This document shows, one piece after another, positions 26,164 through 34,569 of a stretch of DNA of 64,000 nucleotides (its first letter is position 1; each line of letters begins with the position of its first letter). The stretch is from Bacteroidota bacterium (GTDB lineage: Bacteria; Bacteroidota; Bacteroidia; Chitinophagales; Chitinophagaceae): NCBI GenBank assembly GCA_023424015.1, contig JAFAEM010000003.1:1-64000 (forward strand), given 5' to 3'. The notes under the pieces were generated by a model. It ran no database searches. It was not told where the DNA came from and worked only from the letters and a program-made list of their open reading frames with translations. Both the position numbers and the translations under genes were made by a program.

Positions 26164-26658
26164 ATGAGATTTCATCCTATGAAATGGTTGCATTTTGCCA
26201 GCCTACTTTTACTCACGCTGGTTGTGACAGGCGGTACAGCCTATCGTGTCAATGAACAATCGGGGAAAGTAATAAAGATTATTGATGGCGATACTTTTGA
26301 TATGCTGACGCGGGAAAATAAAACGGTTCGGATACGCATGAATGGTATCGACTGCCCCGAGCGAAAACAGGATTACTACCAGGTTGCGAAGGATGCTTTA
26401 GGAAATCTCATTTTCCAGAAAAAAGTAGAATTACAGGTTACGGGCCGTGATCGAAACAAACGACTTATCGCAATTGTATTTTGTGACCGGCAGAATATCA
26501 ACCTCGCAATGATCAGCCATGGCTATGCCTGGCATTATAAAAAATATTCCAGCGACAGCAGTTTTGCGAAAGCCGAACTGGAAGCGAGGAAGAATCGGCT
26601 AGGGCTTTGGAAAATGAACAAACCCGTTGCGCCCTGGGAATTTCGGACTAAAAAGTAA
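26164..26658 (+). CDS. Exported staphylococcal-nuclease-like (SNase) thermonuclease
   Basis: 164 residues: a signal/anchor segment (about 8-25) followed by an SNase OB-fold domain. Family motifs are IDGDTFDM, VRIRMNGIDCPER, DRNKRLIAIVF and a C-terminal ARKNRLGLW. The Arg and Glu residues of the active site (RIRMNG, PERK) are conserved. It should cleave DNA or RNA outside the cytoplasm. A second Met five residues in is an alternative start. It is divergent from the phosphodiesterase gene. Confidence 0.88.
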   Translation: MRFHPMKWLHFASLLLLTLVVTGGTAYRVNEQSGKVIKIIDGDTFDMLTRENKTVRIRMNGIDCPERKQDYYQVAKDALGNLIFQKKVELQVTGRDRNKRLIAIVFCDRQNINLAMISHGYAWHYKKYSSDSSFAKAELEARKNRLGLWKMNKPVAPWEFRTKK

Positions 26659-26901
26659 AATTTGGTGGATCAGGATTTCAATTCTAACACCATTAACGGT
26701 GGAGTCCCCTAACTCATGAATTCCAATAAACCACTGCGGGCGCCGAGCGTACGGCGAAAGACTTCTACGCGCTCCAAAAGTAATTGTTACGGAAAGGATG
26801 ACATGAGATTAAACGATGGCTCACCTCGCTGTGCCCGCTGTGTGCGCTGTGGTTTCTTAGCTTTAGTAGCCAAAAGTAATTCTAGCTTAATTCCCAATCC
26901 C

Positions 26902-28446
26902 TCATTTTCCTTTGCCTGCCCAACCCCCACGAAGTCTAATCCCCAATTCCACCCCGATATACCATGCTTTTTTCCGATCGGCAAAAGGCTTGTAGTCCAC
27001 ACCATCCACTGCTAATTGGTATTGTTCATTAGGATATCCAGAGAGATCATGAATATACACCGCGCCGAGTCGCAGCGATTTTGATTCGTAGAGATATAAT
27101 TCACCCACCAGCCGGTGCATCAGTAGAGAAGAGCCCGATCCTTTTATTTTGGTGGTGGAATAACTTGTTGCGGTTTTGTCGACCCATTTGTACTGGTGAC
27201 TGAACACATAAGCCGGTACATACCCTGCTCCAATAGACATCGAATAGTTGCCCGACCTGAAGAGTTGCCGCTCCAGGACAACCGGCATCTCCGCATACTG
27301 GTATGAGCTGATCAGGATTCTTACATCTTCTGTGGGCGATGCCCAGATATTGCCATCATTTCTTTCATAAAAACTTCCATATCGCGGCTTCAGGGTAAGG
27401 CGGTTCAATCCTTTTTTATCGATATTAAAATGTAATGACAAACCAGCGTGGAAAGACCGTGTGCCGAAATAATTATCCTTATCAGGATTATTATGGAGCA
27501 TCGGTGCCGCCACTACATTGGCATTGATACCATAGTCGATAAAATGATCTTTGCGTTCTTTCTTTTTAGCCAGTTTTGATGTAGTGTCTTCCGTTTCTTC
27601 CGGTTTCTTTATCTTTTCCTGTGCATCTTTCAGTTTCGCCTCCGCTTCCAGTCTTGCTTTTTCTTCTTCAGCTTCCTTCGCCAGCTGTTCAAGGACACAG
27701 CGCACATCGGTTTGACCCCATTCTACCATACTCAGGTAATGACAGTTGTTGCCGGCCAGGGTATAGATGGCTTCCACGATATCCTGCATATCGATGGCCT
27801 TTACCAGTTTTTTGCCAAGTGTTGACTCAGCAAACATCCCTGCGATAAAGCCTTCATTATTGACAAGCGGCATACCTCTTGCCACACCAGCTTCGAGTGG
27901 CACTTTAAGCGTATAGATATTTGTTCCTTTTTTGGGTTCTTTTAGTACTTCGATCTTGGTTTCATACACTGCCCATATTTTATCACTTAACCATTTGTCG
28001 CGGAAGGTTGACAATTTGCCCTGTTTATGTTTCAGGGAATAGAAATAATACCGCTGCCAGTCATTTTCTGTAGGCTTTACAGACTGGTACAGGGCAACAG
28101 TATGCGTGCCGAAACGAATCTCGCTCACTTTGGTTGCTTTGGTGCGATAACGGTTGCCATAAAATTTCACCGTTTTCAAAGTATTAAGTACCCTTTCGGT
28201 CTTTGCTTCGCGTATGGCAACAAAATAAAGATGCAGGGAATCTTCACCGGTGATCAGTCCATAATCACTCAATCCAAGTTCCACGACATTATTGAGATAA
28301 CTCCTGGTGTAGGTCGCATTAGTTTGCTGGGTCCATCCAGGCCTTGCAAATAAGACGCAGAAAAAAATGAATATGGCACGTGTCAGTAACACCGTTTTCC
28401 GGCTACCAGGCATGGCCGTAGCAGTCAGCGGGTAGAGATTCTTCAT
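26902..28446 (-). CDS. Exported protein with degenerate protease-like N-half, coiled coil and C-terminal barrel
   Basis: 514 residues, not a named family that I recognise. Residues 1-40 are a signal peptide. Residues 40-225 resemble a trypsin-like beta-fold: GMPLVNNEGFIAGMF recalls the GxPLxNxxGxxxG strand pair, but no catalytic Ser or His is seen, so it would be inactive. Residues about 255-300 are a Glu/Lys-rich coiled coil (EEEKARLEAEAKLKDAQEKI). The C-terminal 200 residues alternate hydrophobic and polar residues, as in an outer-membrane beta-barrel. A surface or binding role is plausible, not shown. It may share a transcript with the TPR gene upstream. Confidence 0.7.
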   Translation of the reverse strand: MKNLYPLTATAMPGSRKTVLLTRAIFIFFCVLFARPGWTQQTNATYTRSYLNNVVELGLSDYGLITGEDSLHLYFVAIREAKTERVLNTLKTVKFYGNRYRTKATKVSEIRFGTHTVALYQSVKPTENDWQRYYFYSLKHKQGKLSTFRDKWLSDKIWAVYETKIEVLKEPKKGTNIYTLKVPLEAGVARGMPLVNNEGFIAGMFAESTLGKKLVKAIDMQDIVEAIYTLAGNNCHYLSMVEWGQTDVRCVLEQLAKEAEEEKARLEAEAKLKDAQEKIKKPEETEDTTSKLAKKKERKDHFIDYGINANVVAAPMLHNNPDKDNYFGTRSFHAGLSLHFNIDKKGLNRLTLKPRYGSFYERNDGNIWASPTEDVRILISSYQYAEMPVVLERQLFRSGNYSMSIGAGYVPAYVFSHQYKWVDKTATSYSTTKIKGSGSSLLMHRLVGELYLYESKSLRLGAVYIHDLSGYPNEQYQLAVDGVDYKPFADRKKAWYIGVELGIRLRGGWAGKGK

Positions 28447-28701
28447 AGTACTGGTTTTTCATATTAGGATTGGTACTCATTCAATAACTCAATAATTGGT
28501 AATTTATTGCCCTCTAACCCCTCATGAAAACAGCGGGAAATCAAGGGGATGTACAAGATCCCGGCCGTACTATGCATCAAGCCGGCGGCTATGATTATAT
28601 AGTTTTTTGTAAATAACTGAAAACCAAAAAATAAGGACCGTCATCGCTGACAGCCCTTTGGTGGGTACGTTTACAAATACACACTTGATAAACCCATCCC
28701 G

Positions 28702-30321
28702 TTAATTAGAATCTTCTTTAGTTGCAGCAAGATTTTTCTCCAGAATGGCGATGTATTTTTTTGCATCCTCGTTATTGGGATCCATTTCGAGGATCTTTCC
28801 AAAATAACTGATGGCTTCCACGTAATCTTTTTCCGTATTGGTTTCGTAGGCGGCCAGGTAGGTATATGCATCCATTTTCCATTTCCTGTGATTGGCGGTA
28901 ACTGAATCATCACCGATCACTTCGATCAGCTTTTGATAATGCGGGATCGCCCTGCCCTCTGTCATCGCGGTATCAATAGCTGCATTATTGAGTGCCCTCC
29001 AATAATATCCAAAAGCCTGCTCGGGGTATTTACCCGTATATAAAGCAAAGGCGGAATCCGACTGATGATAATCCTGGGCCCGATAGGCTGCCACACCCCA
29101 GTTGAACAGGTCGAGGTTGGACGCATCAGATCTTGAATTGTAATATTTGCCCAGCCATTTTGCCTGCTGCACATAATCCTGCCGGGCTTTAGCGAGACCC
29201 GCCAGGCGTGCATAGTACTTATGGTGTTCAGATGAATCGGCTGTGGCTTCCACCGCTTTTTGATAATATACCATGGCTGAATCTTCCTGGTTGGGTAGTG
29301 CTACATACAGATCACCCATAGTCTCAAAATCCTTTGCGATAAAGTCGCTGTCAGAACCCGCTACAAAATACTGCTTCATATAATCCAGGGCCTTTACCGA
29401 ATCTTTTAACTCAGCATAGCTGTATGCAACAAGTTTATAAATGCGGGGTGGAACATCTGGCCAGGTCAGCAGATGTTTTCCTTTGACAATCGCGTCATTA
29501 TATGATTTAGTCAGGTAAAGCAGATCGGCCATGTCATATTCATGTGAAGCCGTTTTATCGGATACTGCCGCATACTGCCTGAAGTACTCCATGGCTTTGA
29601 CTGGCTCCCGATAGAGATAGTGCTCATACAATTCATAAAGCGCCGGTGCATAATTTTTATCTGCAGCTACTGCCTTGTTGAAATATTCAAGATACATCTC
29701 GGCATTTTTCTGCGTAACAAAGATCTGTCCCAGTTGGTAGAGGGCTTCTGCATATTTATCTTCCTTATTTACTGCCTGGCTGAATGCTTTGAAGGCTTCA
29801 GAACCGTTGTGAAGCTTGCGATAGGCGTTGCCAAGAGCGGTATGCAGCGCCGGGTTGTTCTTGTCTCTTTTAATAGCCTTGCCGATCACTTCGATCGCGT
29901 AGTTGACATCACCTTTTTCGGCTTCCACATTTGCTTCGGCAACCAGACCTAGAATGGTAGCATTCTTCCCTTTTGTCTCGTCAATAGCTTTTTCAAATAA
30001 TTGTCTTGCTTCAGCGGGATTGTTATTCAGTAACTGTACGGTACCGCTGGCCAGCATGTAATAAGGATTTTCCTTAAGTGTTGCTGGCGCCAGCTTAAAA
30101 CTATCTATTGCCTGTTTCGCTTCATTTTGCGCGGCATAAGTCTTTACAAGCCAAAACCAGGCTTCCGCATTATCTGGCGTCTGCTTTAGTTGGTCATGAA
30201 AAGCTGCTTCCGCAGATTGATAGCGTTGATAATAAAAAAATTTCTTACCGGCATCCAGCGACTGGGCGTGCAGGACCACGGCACCGGCAATCATGCTCAC
30301 TAATAGGGCGATCTTTTTCAT
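28702..30321 (-). CDS. Exported TPR-repeat protein
   Basis: 539 residues with a signal peptide (about 1-19, cut near LHAQ) and tetratricopeptide repeats over nearly the whole length. Consensus pieces include NPALHTALGNAYRKLHNGSEAF, DKYAEALYQLGQIF and NYAPALYELYEHYLY. It is probably a periplasmic scaffold. The partner is unknown; TPR proteins in Bacteroidota often serve in secretion or gliding-related complexes, but nothing here shows that. The start is ATG at 30321. Confidence 0.85.
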   Translation of the reverse strand: MKKIALLVSMIAGAVVLHAQSLDAGKKFFYYQRYQSAEAAFHDQLKQTPDNAEAWFWLVKTYAAQNEAKQAIDSFKLAPATLKENPYYMLASGTVQLLNNNPAEARQLFEKAIDETKGKNATILGLVAEANVEAEKGDVNYAIEVIGKAIKRDKNNPALHTALGNAYRKLHNGSEAFKAFSQAVNKEDKYAEALYQLGQIFVTQKNAEMYLEYFNKAVAADKNYAPALYELYEHYLYREPVKAMEYFRQYAAVSDKTASHEYDMADLLYLTKSYNDAIVKGKHLLTWPDVPPRIYKLVAYSYAELKDSVKALDYMKQYFVAGSDSDFIAKDFETMGDLYVALPNQEDSAMVYYQKAVEATADSSEHHKYYARLAGLAKARQDYVQQAKWLGKYYNSRSDASNLDLFNWGVAAYRAQDYHQSDSAFALYTGKYPEQAFGYYWRALNNAAIDTAMTEGRAIPHYQKLIEVIGDDSVTANHRKWKMDAYTYLAAYETNTEKDYVEAISYFGKILEMDPNNEDAKKYIAILEKNLAATKEDSN

Positions 30322-30394
30322 TGTGTTTTGTTTTCCTTTATTATCACCCGCGCCATGCGCCGGCGACTCATGTTAATAATTAGTAGTTATAAAA

Positions 30395-31219
30395 TCACAC
30401 CGCAAGTATCTGTGTTTTAGATGCCGCAGGTAAGGCGTCTGAAATATGTTCATTAAACCAGCCGATCCCGGTTTCTGAATCCGGGTTGACGATCAGCAGG
30501 TCAGCATTAACAGATTTACAAAAGTCCAACACAGCCCGTCCTTTGTTCGCATCACGGATGATGTTGAAACTAACTTCATCAAAAGTATTTTTCTTAAAAA
30601 GTCGGTAGCTGTTCAGTAGTGGCGCCGGCAACTGATCTGTCTTATCTTTTTTACCTGCAAATGCAAGCAGGCAAATTTGTATCCGGGTCTTTTTGATCAG
30701 TGATACCAGGCCTGAAATTTTTGATTGCGAGAATTGTTTTTCTACAGGAATGACAACGGTTTTTATTTCCTGGTTGATGGCGCCGGGTTTAACGGTGAGC
30801 ACCGGTATGCCTGTATTTTTTGCCAGGCGGCCACTATGCACAGTATTGGAAAGTGGTAGCCAGTGTTCCGAACTTTTTCCAATGATCACCAGGTCGGAAT
30901 TGATCTCTTTTGCTTTCTCAAAAATGGCCTGCTCCACGTTACCACCCGCCCGAATCGCAGCGTGAACCTTCATTTGCGGATAATCCAGGCTTAACCGGCT
31001 CACCAGCTCTTCCAGCTTAAGTTTTGCATCTTCGAGTTTTATAGGAGGTTTATCAAAGTAGCTAAAGCTGAAAATGCGATTATAAGCTTTCACCTGGCGG
31101 CCCACATGCAGCAAATGGATTTGAGCGTCCTGCGTATTAACCAACCCTGCTGCTTTTTGCAGCGCCAGTTCTGTGTTAATTGTAAAATCGACAGGTATCA
31201 GTATGGTCTTAAAGCTCAT
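30395..31219 (-). CDS. Universal stress protein family (two-domain)
   Basis: About 274 residues with two USP-like halves. The N-terminal half begins FKTILIPVDFTINTELAL and carries IIGKSSEHWLPLSNTVHS, an altered form of the nucleotide-binding GxxGx9GS loop. The second half starts near residue 148 (IKTVVIPV) and is more diverged. It probably binds little or no ATP. ATG at 31219 is preferred over GTG at 31225. It is divergent from the OmpR-type regulator at 31356, and another USP lies just downstream of that two-component pair. Confidence 0.85.
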   Translation of the reverse strand: MSFKTILIPVDFTINTELALQKAAGLVNTQDAQIHLLHVGRQVKAYNRIFSFSYFDKPPIKLEDAKLKLEELVSRLSLDYPQMKVHAAIRAGGNVEQAIFEKAKEINSDLVIIGKSSEHWLPLSNTVHSGRLAKNTGIPVLTVKPGAINQEIKTVVIPVEKQFSQSKISGLVSLIKKTRIQICLLAFAGKKDKTDQLPAPLLNSYRLFKKNTFDEVSFNIIRDANKGRAVLDFCKSVNADLLIVNPDSETGIGWFNEHISDALPAASKTQILAV

Positions 31220-31313
31220 CTGCACGTAGCTAATATAGCATCACAGAATTAAGGGGAAATTAAGCATGCATTAAAATTTTATTAGAAAAACCTGGCGCAT
31301 TGCTAAGCTCAAG

Positions 31314-31339
31314 TTGTCCAACTGATTAATTGTAACTTG
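31314..31339 (+). promoter_or_regulatory. Candidate promoter of the OmpR/HAMP two-component operon
   Basis: TTG (31314-31316) and TAACTTG (31333-31339), separated by 16 bp, resemble the Bacteroidota -33/-7 pair with one mismatch in the -7 element. The latter ends 16 bp before the start codon, which makes for a very short leader. Confidence 0.25.
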
Positions 31340-31355
31340 CCGGCAAAGCCGATAC

Positions 31356-32042
31356 ATGGAAGCTAAACGGATATTATTAGTGGAAGATGAGCAGCGGATC
31401 GCTGACACCCTGAGGGTAGGCTTGATGGAGAACGGTTATAAAACAGAAGTGGCCTATGACGGCAAACTGGGTTATAAACTATTCCAGTCTCATGCTTTTC
31501 ACCTGGTGATACTGGATATTAACCTGCCGGGTATTGATGGATATGAACTTTGCAAACTGATCCGTAAGTCGAACCCCGACATCCCCGTGATCATGCTCAC
31601 GGCGCTTGGAGCATTAAACGATAAAATCGAAGGTTATGACGCCGGGGCGGATGATTATATCATCAAACCTTTTGAGTTCAGGGAGCTGCTGATGAAAATG
31701 CGGGTTTTATTAAGGCGCGCGGGCAACCGGCAGCCGGTGGGAAATATATTACTCGCCGGTGACCTGCAAATGAACCTCGACACAAAAGAGATCAGCCGCA
31801 ATGGCGAACTGATCAATCTTACAGCAAAAGAATTCCAGTTGCTGGAATACCTGATGCGCAATAAAAACCGCGTCGTAAGCCGTGCTGATATCGCCATCAA
31901 CGTATGGGACATTGACTTCGATACCAATACCAACATCATAGATGTATATATTAATTACGTGAGGAATAAGGTGGATAAGCCTTTTGATAAGAAATTAATA
32001 CAGACACAGGTTGGGATGGGTTATATTTTAAAAGACAATTGA
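31356..32042 (+). CDS. OmpR/PhoB-family response regulator
   Basis: 228 residues. The receiver domain has LLVEDEQR, phospho-acceptor in VILDINLPG and Lys in YIIKPFEF. The C-terminal winged helix (about 130-225) reads INLTAKEFQLLEYLMRNKNR and ends in VGMGYILKDN. All phosphorylation residues are intact. The HAMP kinase starts 3 bp after its stop, so the two are one operon and a cognate pair. Confidence 0.95.
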   Translation: MEAKRILLVEDEQRIADTLRVGLMENGYKTEVAYDGKLGYKLFQSHAFHLVILDINLPGIDGYELCKLIRKSNPDIPVIMLTALGALNDKIEGYDAGADDYIIKPFEFRELLMKMRVLLRRAGNRQPVGNILLAGDLQMNLDTKEISRNGELINLTAKEFQLLEYLMRNKNRVVSRADIAINVWDIDFDTNTNIIDVYINYVRNKVDKPFDKKLIQTQVGMGYILKDN

Positions 32043-32045
32043 ACA

Positions 32046-33434
32046 ATGCCGGTCAGTTGGCGAATAACATTATTATTTACGATAGTAGTTTTTATTATCC
32101 TGGGTATTGTATGCGCCGGTATTTATTATTTCTCCTATCGCTCCCGGGAAGATCGTATCAACCTCAGGTTGTCGAACAGGGCCATTACAACAGCACGGCT
32201 GCTAAGCCAGTCGGAACTGTTTGACCGCTACATGGTGGAACGTATCGACTCACTGACCACCATTACGCTTACTAATAAATCGGTACAGGCTTATAATTTT
32301 CTCAATAGAAAAATTTATAGTTACAGCGAACAACAGGATGATACCATCGCTGTCTCTAATCGACTGCTCGATGATACACGCATCAAGGAACAAATCTATT
32401 TTACCGAAGGGGATCGTGATGTGGTGTCCTATTACTATACCGACAATAACGCGAGGATCGTGGTGATATGCGCTGCACTTGATGTAGAAGGCAAAAAATA
32501 TGTGAGCCAGTTAAAGAAAATTCTATTTCTCTGTTTTCTCGCAGGCGTTGCCATCACCCTGGTGGGTGGTTATATTTTCTCAAAGCGACTGCTCAATCCC
32601 ATCCGCAATATCAACCGCGAGGTAACCGAAATTTCGGTACACAATCTTACCCGTCGCATTCCCACCGGACGTTCAAAAGATGAATGGCATGATCTGTCCG
32701 CAACCCTCAATGACCTGCTTAACCGATTGCAGGAAAGTTTTGAGTTGCAGCGGAGGTTTATATCCAATGCGTCACATGAATTATCTACGCCACTGACATC
32801 TATTTCAAGCCAGTTGGAAATTGCCCTGCAGCGGGAGCGCAATACGGAAGAATATCAGAAAGTCCTGAGTTTTGTGTTGCAGGATGTGAGGCACATGAAT
32901 AAACTCACGCAGACCTTACTCGAGTTTGCAAAAGCTGCTGGAAATAAGGGAGGTCTTGAAATCAACCTGGTGCGTATTGATGAGATCCTGATGGAACTAC
33001 CTTCTTCGCTTCAGCGTCAAAACAACAAATTCGAAGTGTCACTTCAGTTTGAGGGCCTGCCGGAAAATGAAAATGAGCTATTGGTATTTGGGAACGCCGA
33101 ACTGCTGATCACTGCAATCATGAATATCGTTTCCAATGCCTGCAAATATTCACCTGATCATCATGCCGTGATCGGGTTTTCCATTCGTGAAGGCTATTTT
33201 CATGTGCAGGTTTCAGATAGAGGGCCCGGCATACCCGAAAATGAGCTGGACAATATCTTTCTCCCCTTTTATCGTGTCGAAAACAGCCATTCTGTCAAGG
33301 GTTTTGGCCTGGGCCTTTCGCTGGCTTACCAGATCATCAAGCTGCACAAGGGAGAGATCACAGCCAGTTCGCAAGTGGGCAAAGGAACGGTTGTTTGCGT
33401 CAAAATTCCCTCTGCCAGCCGGTCCGGATTCTAA
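32046..33434 (+). CDS. HAMP-domain sensor histidine kinase
   Basis: 462 residues. Two membrane helices (about 8-30 and 157-178) flank a periplasmic sensor of about 125 residues. HAMP follows (about 180-235), then HisKA with ISNASHELSTPLTSI (acceptor His near 243) and HATPase with NIVSNACKYSPD, VSDRGPGIPENEL and GFGLGLSLAYQII. The architecture is that of QseC/CusS-like kinases. It is the partner of the OmpR-type regulator upstream. The sensed signal cannot be read. Universal stress protein genes on both sides suggest a stress regulon (inference). Confidence 0.95.
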   Translation: MPVSWRITLLFTIVVFIILGIVCAGIYYFSYRSREDRINLRLSNRAITTARLLSQSELFDRYMVERIDSLTTITLTNKSVQAYNFLNRKIYSYSEQQDDTIAVSNRLLDDTRIKEQIYFTEGDRDVVSYYYTDNNARIVVICAALDVEGKKYVSQLKKILFLCFLAGVAITLVGGYIFSKRLLNPIRNINREVTEISVHNLTRRIPTGRSKDEWHDLSATLNDLLNRLQESFELQRRFISNASHELSTPLTSISSQLEIALQRERNTEEYQKVLSFVLQDVRHMNKLTQTLLEFAKAAGNKGGLEINLVRIDEILMELPSSLQRQNNKFEVSLQFEGLPENENELLVFGNAELLITAIMNIVSNACKYSPDHHAVIGFSIREGYFHVQVSDRGPGIPENELDNIFLPFYRVENSHSVKGFGLGLSLAYQIIKLHKGEITASSQVGKGTVVCVKIPSASRSGF

Positions 33435-33625
33435 TACTCTTCTAATGGTGGATCGCGGAATTTCTAAGTGTTTATACTGACTTTTATGATCGCATTTTAG
33501 GCAGCTGGGGTGTTTTCACCTGCATATACAAATGCCTGCCTAATCAGATCTGTAGATACGAAAAGTTATTAATCCAGTTAATTCTGGGTTCAAACTATCG
33601 GCTATTGCCGGTAAAATGAGGATTC

Positions 33626-34495
33626 ATGAACCAGAAATTATCCAAAATAATTGTCGGGGTTGATTTAAGTGAACCTTCTTTCAATGCCATAAACACCGCC
33701 ACCAGCCTGGCTGTCAAAACGAATGCTATACTTTACCTGGTGCATGCGCATGAAACGATATTTGAAAACATTGTTTCCAGGAAAAGACTACCCGATAACC
33801 CATCGAACAATATCAGCATTCTAACCGCTCTGGCCAGCGATATCAACAGAAAAACAGGGATCAGGACCGAAGTGGTAGAACGTGAGGCCAACGCGGCCGA
33901 ACTCATTTTACGTACGATCGTAGAAGAAGATGCGGGGCTGGTAGTACTGGGAAGCTATGGTGCTTCAGGTTTTAGAAACGGCTATACCGGGAGCACGGCC
34001 TATACGGTTGCGAAATATGCTCCATGCCCGATCCTGATCATTCCCGGGGGGAAAAACTGGGATAAGTTTAAAAAACCGATCTACCCCCTCCGCCCGGTGA
34101 TGACCGCCATGCGGCACTACCCGGTGTTCCGGCGTTTTCTTGAAAAAAATTCTTCTTTGCTTGTATTTGGTCTTGCCCGCAGAAACGAGGAGAAAGATGA
34201 AAATATGATCAGAGAAACGCTATCCATGGTAGATGATGATTTGAAAAATGACCAGGTAACTATTTCCATCGACTGGAGCAGCGATCATGATGTATCGCAC
34301 AATGTGCTGACCATGGCCGAAAAGAACCGGAATGATATTTTAATTCTCACTACGGCGATCGACGTTAGCAATAAACAGTTTTTTATCGGCCCTATCAGCC
34401 ATTATATCATCCACAATGCAAGGATCCCGGTACTCATCATCAACAAAGTAAATCACCACCACTTAAGTCAGGTAAGGGTTGGCCGCGAAGCCTGA
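33626..34495 (+). CDS. Universal stress protein family
   Basis: 289 residues. The N-terminal USP domain begins SKIIVGVDLSEPSFNAI and keeps the nucleotide-binding signature GSYGASGFRNGYTGSTA (GxxG then G-S/T), so ATP binding is likely. The C-terminal half (about 150-289) is a diverged second USP domain ending in ISHYIIHNARIPVLII. It lies downstream of the OmpR/HAMP pair on the same strand with a 191-bp gap, so it may be controlled by it. Confidence 0.87.
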   Translation: MNQKLSKIIVGVDLSEPSFNAINTATSLAVKTNAILYLVHAHETIFENIVSRKRLPDNPSNNISILTALASDINRKTGIRTEVVEREANAAELILRTIVEEDAGLVVLGSYGASGFRNGYTGSTAYTVAKYAPCPILIIPGGKNWDKFKKPIYPLRPVMTAMRHYPVFRRFLEKNSSLLVFGLARRNEEKDENMIRETLSMVDDDLKNDQVTISIDWSSDHDVSHNVLTMAEKNRNDILILTTAIDVSNKQFFIGPISHYIIHNARIPVLIINKVNHHHLSQVRVGREA

Positions 34496-34546
34496 TTGCC
34501 GGGGGAAAAAAACCCGAAAACCTGTGTTAAATAACGCGGAGACTTT

Positions 34547-34567
34547 CTCAAAATGCGGAATTTTGAG
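34547..34567 (+). promoter_or_regulatory. Inverted repeat abutting the helicase start codon
   Basis: A perfect 8-bp inverted repeat, CTCAAAAT (34547-34554) and ATTTTGAG (34560-34567), ends 2 bp before the ATG at 34570. In RNA it would cover the ribosome-binding region; in DNA it looks like an operator. Confidence 0.45.
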
Positions 34568-34569
34568 CC

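Noticed and set aside
26716..27015. Plus-strand frame with several Cys after the SNase gene
   Set aside because: It overlaps the end of the exported barrel protein gene on the other strand and reads like an artefact of TGTG/CGCTG repeats.
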